Source: Acidobacteriota bacterium
GTDB lineage: Bacteria > Acidobacteriota > Terriglobia > Terriglobales > Acidobacteriaceae
Length of the DNA: 38,074 bases
Assembly: GCA_003225005.1 (NCBI GenBank)
Contig: QIAN01000273.1
Location: forward strand, 1-38,074
Direction: 5' to 3'
Positions 34,293 to 38,074 of the stretch are shown here, piece by piece (positions within the stretch are counted from its first letter, which is position 1; every line of letters begins with the position of its first letter). The position numbers and the translations under genes were made by a program. The notes beneath the pieces are model-generated. The model was given only the letters and a program-made list of their open reading frames with translations. It was not told the DNA's origin and made no database searches.

Positions 34293-35044
34293 TGCGCACC
34301 GCCCGGCGATGACGCCGCGGAAGGCGGAGGAGCTGCCGGCACACCGCCAAAGCGACGTTCTCTGCGGCGGAATTCTCCCAACGCGGCGTCCAGATCGGTG
34401 ACATCAAAGTCCGGCCACATGCGATCAGTAAACACGAGTTCGGCATAAGCAGACTCGCACAGCAGGAAATCGGAAAGGCGCTTTTCACCGCCCGTGCGAA
34501 TCAGCAAGTCGACTTCTCCGCTGTCCGCGGTCAGCGCTTGCATCAGCATGCCTCGCACAAGATCGGTCGAAGGTGGCGGGTCCTCAAAACACACGGTGGT
34601 CACGCCGGCGGCGGCGCGGGTAATAGCATCGCGGGAAGAGTAATCCACGGCGATCCGCAAATGAAGGCGCCGGCCTTCGGCGGTTGCTAATTCGGTTTGA
34701 GCGACTTCCCGCAGCAGCAGTTCCGGCAAACGATCGCGCCGCCCAATTACTTGCAGCCGCGCACCGGCCTGCCTGAGTCTTTTCGTTTCCAGGCGCAGGT
34801 AAGCACGCATCAGCCAGAATATGCTCTGCACTTCGTGGGTCGGACGACTCCAGTTGTCGGATGAAAATGCGTAGAGCGTCAGGCGCGTAATGCCCAAATC
34901 AGGTGCGCGCTCGACAAGGCGCCGCACGGCGGCAACTCCGGCACGATGGCCTGCTACTCGGGGCAATCCCCGCCGCGTGGCCCAGGGGCCGTTCCCGTCC
35001 ATGATAATGGCGACGTGCAAGCCTTCAGGGAATGTACTTTGCAT
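34289..35044 (-). CDS. Divergent cis-prenyltransferase (UppS family paralogue)
   Basis: 251 residues; GAGGAAG precedes ATG 35044. The family core is plain: [10 protein letters not shown] (10-19, with catalytic Asp16), GHRAG (32-36), [12 protein letters not shown] (57-68), [13 protein letters not shown] (183-195) and WPDFD (210-214) ending RRERRFGG. Several normally conserved positions differ: the Arg of GNGRWA, which contacts the allylic diphosphate in E. coli UppS, is Pro20; the NYGGR block is DYSSR (134-138); and the NFLLWQ block is DFLLCES (192-198). These changes suggest a specialised paralogue making a shorter or different cis-prenyl diphosphate rather than the essential cell-wall enzyme. 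It is the first of three tightly spaced genes with a radical SAM protein and a membrane protein. Activity is not guaranteed given Pro20. Confidence 0.88.
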   Translation of the reverse strand: MQSTFPEGLHVAIIMDGNGPWATRRGLPRVAGHRAGVAAVRRLVERAPDLGITRLTLYAFSSDNWSRPTHEVQSIFWLMRAYLRLETKRLRQAGARLQVIGRRDRLPELLLREVAQTELATAEGRRLHLRIAVDYSSRDAITRAAAGVTTVCFEDPPPSTDLVRGMLMQALTADSGEVDLLIRTGGEKRLSDFLLCESAYAELVFTDRMWPDFDVTDLDAALGEFRRRERRFGGVPAAPPPSAASSPGGAQ

Positions 35045-35192
35045 CGTAAAGCTTCCTCATACAAAAAACAGGGCTAACTGCGGAGTTCGTGATGAGAGAC
35101 GTCAACACGCTTAGACGGGCGCGTTCGTGAATCACACGATCAAGCCCCTCATAGGCAAAGCGGCCTTCGCTGGACGGCGCCCTAGTTTTCAT
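35025..35192 (-). pseudogene. N-terminal stub of a winged-helix transcriptional regulator
   Basis: ATG 35192 overlaps the end of the upstream membrane gene by 11 bp. The first 37 residues, MKTRAPSSEGRFAYEGLDRV then IHERARLSVLTSLIT, match the start of the winged-helix regulator that accompanies this membrane protein in related genomes. After NSAVSP the reading becomes non-homologous ([11 protein letters not shown]) and ends at 35025, inside the prenyltransferase start region. A deletion apparently removed the recognition helix and wing, and joined the stub to the prenyltransferase 5' end. It is non-functional as a DNA-binding protein; its translation could still couple into the prenyltransferase gene. 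Confidence 0.65.
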
Positions 35193-35796
35193 CTTCCGCC
35201 TCCCGCGAGGTAAAGAGCAGAATCGCCGCAACTAGCAACTGCCCCGCGCCATACGGAATGCCCATGGCCCAGGGAGAAAACGCGCGCACGTCGGCGAGCG
35301 TGATGCAGAAAAGTCCGGTGAACAAGTACCAGACGCCTGCCGCGACCATGGGCCGCGGCAAAAAGCGACAGGACGAAAACACACCTAGGCTGAAGATGAC
35401 CTGCCATAGACCTGGCAACATCCAAAGAGCGGCGGGAGCATAGAGGACGAGCACGGGAGTCATAAGCGCCCCCACAGCAGCTGACGGCAGAAACTGCTCG
35501 ACGGCCATCCGAATCATCTCGTCGGCCATGCCGGAATGGATGCGGCGCGTCCGGGCATGCATCTCCGTTCCGATCAACGCAGCCGACAACACGGCCGTTG
35601 AGATCCAGATCGCCAGATATCCTGGGATGTTTTTGGTTGGCTCAAGTAGCCAGAACGCCTGCGCCCCCGCTGCCGCAATCGCGGTAGCTCCCGTGACGGC
35701 GAGGGTCATCGGGCCGTAGCCGCGAAACTCGGTACTGCGGGCCATCTGCCTGCGTATGCTGCTGATGTCGCCGAGCGCCTTGTGGAGGTCATTCAT
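35182..35796 (-). CDS. Conserved six-TM membrane protein of the regulator-linked pair
   Basis: 204 residues from ATG 35796 (MNDLHKALGDISSIRRQMAR); an upstream start at 35814 is less likely because it lacks support. A soluble amphipathic N-terminus (about 1-30, ending STEFRGYGP) precedes membrane segments around 32-50, 58-80, 105-125, 128-146, 152-170 and 175-195 (last helix GAGQLLVAAILLFTS). The motifs HARTRRIHSGMADEMI, MLPGLWQVIFSLGVF and FSPWAMGIPYG look strongly conserved. I recognise it as an acidobacterial protein usually encoded immediately before a winged-helix regulator, as here, though that regulator is truncated. Function unknown; a signalling or transport role is possible. It is divergent from the toxin gene. 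Confidence 0.75.
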   Translation of the reverse strand: MNDLHKALGDISSIRRQMARSTEFRGYGPMTLAVTGATAIAAAGAQAFWLLEPTKNIPGYLAIWISTAVLSAALIGTEMHARTRRIHSGMADEMIRMAVEQFLPSAAVGALMTPVLVLYAPAALWMLPGLWQVIFSLGVFSSCRFLPRPMVAAGVWYLFTGLFCITLADVRAFSPWAMGIPYGAGQLLVAAILLFTSREAEDEN

Positions 35797-35861
35797 ATGA
35801 AATTCACTTTGCATTGCAAAGTAACTTAACGGGACCGCTTGTCAAGGCCTTCGAATGAAAC

Positions 35862-35917
35862 CCATTGGTGTCCAATGGAATACCATTTTTCTTGCCCGCA
35901 GGTGTCCAATGGAGTAC
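35862..35917. promoter_or_regulatory. Operator-like repeats upstream of the toxin gene
   Basis: CCATTGG TGT CCAATGG (35862-35878) is a perfect 7-bp inverted repeat. The 17-mer GGTGTCCAATGGAATAC (35867-35883) recurs with one change as GGTGTCCAATGGAGTAC (35901-35917). The second copy ends ten bases before the toxin start. The arrangement fits autoregulatory binding by the HTH antitoxin. It also lies in the promoter region of the divergent membrane gene. Confidence 0.6.
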
Positions 35918-35926
35918 AAATGAATA

Positions 35927-36262
35927 GTGCAAACGGTTGTTGAAACGCCCACTTACCTCTCTGCTGCTAAAAAACTTTTCAGCGAGGAAGAGCGTGCCGA
36001 CATTGTTCTGACGGTTGCTGCTGATCCGGAGTATGGGGAAGTCATGAAAGGAACTGGTGGATTTCGCAAATTTCGCGTTGCACGCGGAGGAAAAGGTAAG
36101 AGCGGTGGGGCGCGCGTTATCTATATCCAGCGCGATAACACGGTTCCCGTTTTTCTCATTGCGGTCTTTCCGAAAAACGAGAAAGAGAACCTCACGAAGG
36201 CCGAAAGAAACGCTCTTAAAAAACGTGCCGATACAATTTTTGAAAATTACCGCAGGAGATAG
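35927..36262 (+). CDS. RelE/HigB-like toxin
   Basis: 111 residues from GTG 35927 (MQTVVETPTYLSAAKKLFSE). The small RelE/HigB-type ribosome-dependent RNase fold is indicated by EEERADIVLTVAADPEYGEV, GTGGFRKFRVARGGKGKSGG, ARVIYIQRDNTVPVFLIAVF and PKNEKENLTKAERNAL with the basic end KRADTIFENYRR. The string GGxRKxRxxxxGxGKSGGxRVIY is characteristic of the HigB/Gp49-like branch. The length is normal. Toxin-first order and the XRE-type gene three bases downstream support a HigBA-like pair. There is no ribosome site of note before the GTG, which could keep toxin translation low. The repeats at 35862-35917 may bind the partner. Confidence 0.85.
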   Translation: MQTVVETPTYLSAAKKLFSEEERADIVLTVAADPEYGEVMKGTGGFRKFRVARGGKGKSGGARVIYIQRDNTVPVFLIAVFPKNEKENLTKAERNALKKRADTIFENYRRR

Positions 36263-36265
36263 GTT

Positions 36266-36682
36266 ATGAAGACACAGTTTGAAGAGCTCATGCACGGACT
36301 CGATGATGTCGAGTCTTTTCTCTCTGGTGAGAAAGAGGGTTTTAAGGTGCATGTTCCTAAGAGGGTCGATGTCAAAAGCATTCGCAACAAGCTTCGTATG
36401 ACTCAAGCTCGCTTCTCAGACGTTTTCGGCTTCAGCCTTGACGCCATCAAGCATTGGGAAGGAGGGCGCCGGACACCGGAAGCTCCCGCGCGCACCCTTC
36501 TCACCGTGATCGACAAGAATCCCGCCGCAGTCCTCACCGCGCTTCAGCCGGTGGCCTTCGCTGCGGCCGCCGGATCTTCCAAGGTCCATAATGTTCGCCT
36601 CAAGACCATAAAAAAGAAGACCACAAGGAGCGGCCAATATGTTGCAAGAGCTTCTCAGCATGGAGATCGCTCCCATCGGTAG
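36266..36682 (+). CDS. HigA/NadS-like antitoxin, HTH domain
   Basis: 138 residues; ribosome site AGGAG about 9 nt before ATG 36266, only 3 nt after the toxin stop. An N-terminal helical region (FEELMHGLDDVESFLSGEKE) that would contact the toxin precedes an XRE-type helix-turn-helix: VDVKSIRNKLRMTQARFSDV, FGFSLDAIKHWEGGRRTPEA. This is the NadS/HigA layout found downstream of RelE-like toxins. Such antitoxins normally end about residue 100 (TVIDKNPAAVLTAL); here 35 further residues (AAAAGSSKVHNV, then basic RLKTIKKKTTRSG) are unusual and may be read-through after loss of the native stop. Likely represses its own promoter. Confidence 0.85.
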   Translation: MKTQFEELMHGLDDVESFLSGEKEGFKVHVPKRVDVKSIRNKLRMTQARFSDVFGFSLDAIKHWEGGRRTPEAPARTLLTVIDKNPAAVLTALQPVAFAAAAGSSKVHNVRLKTIKKKTTRSGQYVARASQHGDRSHR

Positions 36683-37006
36683 TACACATTAGGACGCCTG
36701 TCGACCCTCTCCGATGTCTACAAGTACAGTCTCTGCAATCAGCGTCGCGCGACATTCAGTGATTAAGACTGCTGGCAAGTGGGTGAGCACCTAATCTCTT
36801 CCCCTGTAGGCTAAGGAGATTCTGACAGTCTCTGGAGGTGAATCCGGAGAGGTCAAGGCTCCCGTCACCATGAGACGAGGGCTTTTTCCGATCCGGCTTT
36901 GAACCCACGATTTCAACCCACGATTCGCATGTCTCTCACGACTTCTCAAGAGGTTAGGCGGCCACCTGAAGTCACTTAAGTTGTTGAGACTACAGCACAA
37001 TGTAGA
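36683..37006. other. Intergenic stretch before att-like copy C
   Basis: No gene recognised. An 11-bp repeat AACCCACGATT occurs twice (36902-36912 and 36915-36925). Otherwise featureless. Confidence 0.35.
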
Positions 37007-37052
37007 CCTGAAAAGGCTGGCGTCGGCGGTTCAACTCCGTCCCTGGCCACCA
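37007..37052 (+). repeat. tRNA-Phe 3'-end fragment, att-like copy C
   Basis: Positions 37007-37044 are identical to 22-59 and the match to tRNA-Phe continues through CCTGGCC and ACCA to 37052, giving the full 3' half from anticodon loop to CCA. The 5' anticodon strand (TAGAC) no longer pairs with GGCTG, and there is no D arm, so it is not a whole tRNA. A tyrosine integrase gene ends 112 bp to the right. Together these are the hallmarks of an attachment site of a tRNA-Phe-targeting element. Confidence 0.8.
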
Positions 37053-37163
37053 TCATTCCAAAGGACTTGGGGCAGTCGCCTCGCTCCGTCTCAGTCCGCT
37101 CTCAGTCCGCACTTACGAAATGTGCTGAACGTCGTCTCCGCAACCCAATGAATGCAGAATAAC

Positions 37164-38074
37164 TTACGCGGGTGTGATCCTTCCACGGTCCGCTTTCAGT
37201 CCGCTTTCCGCATGAGTGTAGACCTGTAGTGTTAGCTTGACGTCGCTGTGCCGCAGCAAAGTCTGTACGGTTTTTGGATCGGTTCTGATGCGGATGAGAA
37301 ACGATGCGAGACTGTGGCGCAGATTGTGAAAACCGAATCGTCGTGGGTCGTCATCGACGAGCTGTCCTCGGAGGTCCCGGTGCGATGAAAGAACGCCTGC
37401 CTTCACTGCAGCTGGCCGCAAATGATCTTCGACAAGCATGTTGGCAACACGCGGTTGTTTGCTTTCTAGCCGGAATGAAGGAAACACCCAATCACCGTGT
37501 TGCGAATATGGTGTCTTCTGCTTCCAGAGAAGCATGAAATCGGCGAGCAAGGGATGAAGCGGCACAGGACCTTTCGAAGCTTTGCTTTTCGGCAATCCGA
37601 CTTGGCCGCACGTCAACGTCCGACGTACATGGATCATTGCGTCAGCGAAACTTACGTCTTGCCATTGCAGGCCCAAGCATTCTGAGATGCGAAGACCCGT
37701 GCCTGAGGCGAGAAGTGTAAGCGTACGCTCCGGCTCTTGCAGGTTAAGCAGTACTGCATATGCCTGCTCAAACGAAATGCATCGGGTTCGATTCCTGGTT
37801 TCGAGGAATCAGTCCGTATCGTTGCCCATGCTTATAGACCAGTGACATGACTCGACGGGTCTTATCGAGAGTTGGATTTGCGAACCTCTTTTCGCGCTTT
37901 AGATCTTTCAACCATTGCTCCACCTCTAGCGGTTCGATACCAAGCGCAATCCTGTGACCCCATTTCGGCAGCAGTCGATTGCGGAGGATTCGCTCGTAGG
38001 ATCGCACCGTTGTGTGTGCCTTGGCATGGATGGATTCCGTCTGGTCGACCAGTTCATGTTCAGCGTAATGTTGC
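37164..38074 (-). pseudogene. Frameshifted tyrosine integrase running off the right edge
   Basis: The reading enters from beyond the window: EHELVDQTESIHAKAHTTV, then RSYERILRNRLLPKWGHRIA and EVEQWLKDLKREKRFANPTL. It stops in this frame at NPMHFV near 37770. A one-base shift at 37775-37790 restores FEQAYAVLLNLQEPERTLTL, then GTGLRISECLGLQWQDVSFA with the first catalytic Arg, DHLRPAAVKAGVL, RRFGFHNLRHSLASFL (His-x-x-Arg) and LLRHSDVKLTLQVYTHAES with the tyrosine. The protein ends at 37164. All catalytic residues survive, so only the frameshift breaks it. It belongs to the same family as the integrase at 21681 and abuts the tRNA-Phe fragment, so it probably recognises that site. Confidence 0.8.

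Overview
The window reads like accessory DNA from a soil Acidobacteriota genome, probably a Terriglobia/Acidobacteriia-type organism. This is an inference from gene content, with no marker gene to confirm it: DUF1080 (3-keto-disaccharide hydrolase) proteins, Tat-exported sugar isomerase and amidohydrolase proteins, a stand-alone PQQ dehydrogenase, a carboxypeptidase-like TonB receptor C-terminus, RHS and FG-GAP fragments, a GH114-type glycosidase, and a conserved membrane protein/winged-helix regulator pair. Gene decay is very heavy. About twenty features are truncated, frameshifted, internally deleted or fused, mostly between intact secreted or sugar-related genes. The pattern fits a genomic island repeatedly built and eroded by integration and deletion.

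Layout. Position 1-59 holds a partial tRNA-Phe(GAA)-like sequence. A 38-bp stretch of it (22-59) is repeated exactly and in the same orientation at 37007-37044, next to a broken tyrosine integrase that runs off the right edge. A third, inverted copy lies at 7411-7451. 0.1-3.0 kb: remnants of an RND outer-membrane factor and two sugar-phosphate isomerase/epimerase genes. 3.2-7.2 kb: intact minus-strand PQQ dehydrogenase and two DUF1080 proteins. 7.7-14.6 kb: two inverted copies of an IS left end (7701-7970 and 14142-14432) flank a Tat amidohydrolase, an in-frame chimera of a SIS isomerase and a glycosidase C-terminus, and a minus-strand DoxX / MFS sugar porter / phosphomannose-isomerase-like cluster. 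14.8-21 kb: DeoR scrap, a truncated HEFVH protein, an M28 peptidase, a GH114-like protein, and decayed beta-lactamase-fold and sensor-kinase genes. 21.3-22.8 kb: an intact excisionase-like gene and a dead integrase. 22.8-32.1 kb: LacI, TonB, FG-GAP, amidohydrolase, TolB-like and RHS remnants among intact cytochrome c, PfkB kinase, beta-propeller and MBL-fold genes.

32.2-35.8 kb is a compact minus-strand gene run: membrane protein, truncated winged-helix regulator, divergent cis-prenyltransferase, B12-binding-type radical SAM enzyme, four-TM membrane protein. The prenyltransferase and radical SAM genes overlap by 4 bp. This is the best candidate for an undescribed pathway, a possible radical-SAM-modified isoprenoid. 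It is followed by a HigB/HigA-like toxin-antitoxin pair with a repeated operator-like site, and then the right-hand att-like copy and integrase.

How the genes may work together. The intact metabolic genes suggest periplasmic oxidation and hydrolysis of glycosides (PQQ dehydrogenase, cytochrome c, DUF1080 hydrolases, isomerase remnants) plus uptake and use of galactose/tagatose-type sugars (SIS remnant, glycosidase C-terminus, sugar porter, PfkB kinase, LacI and DeoR remnants). Identifications rest on motif recognition by eye; no database search was run.
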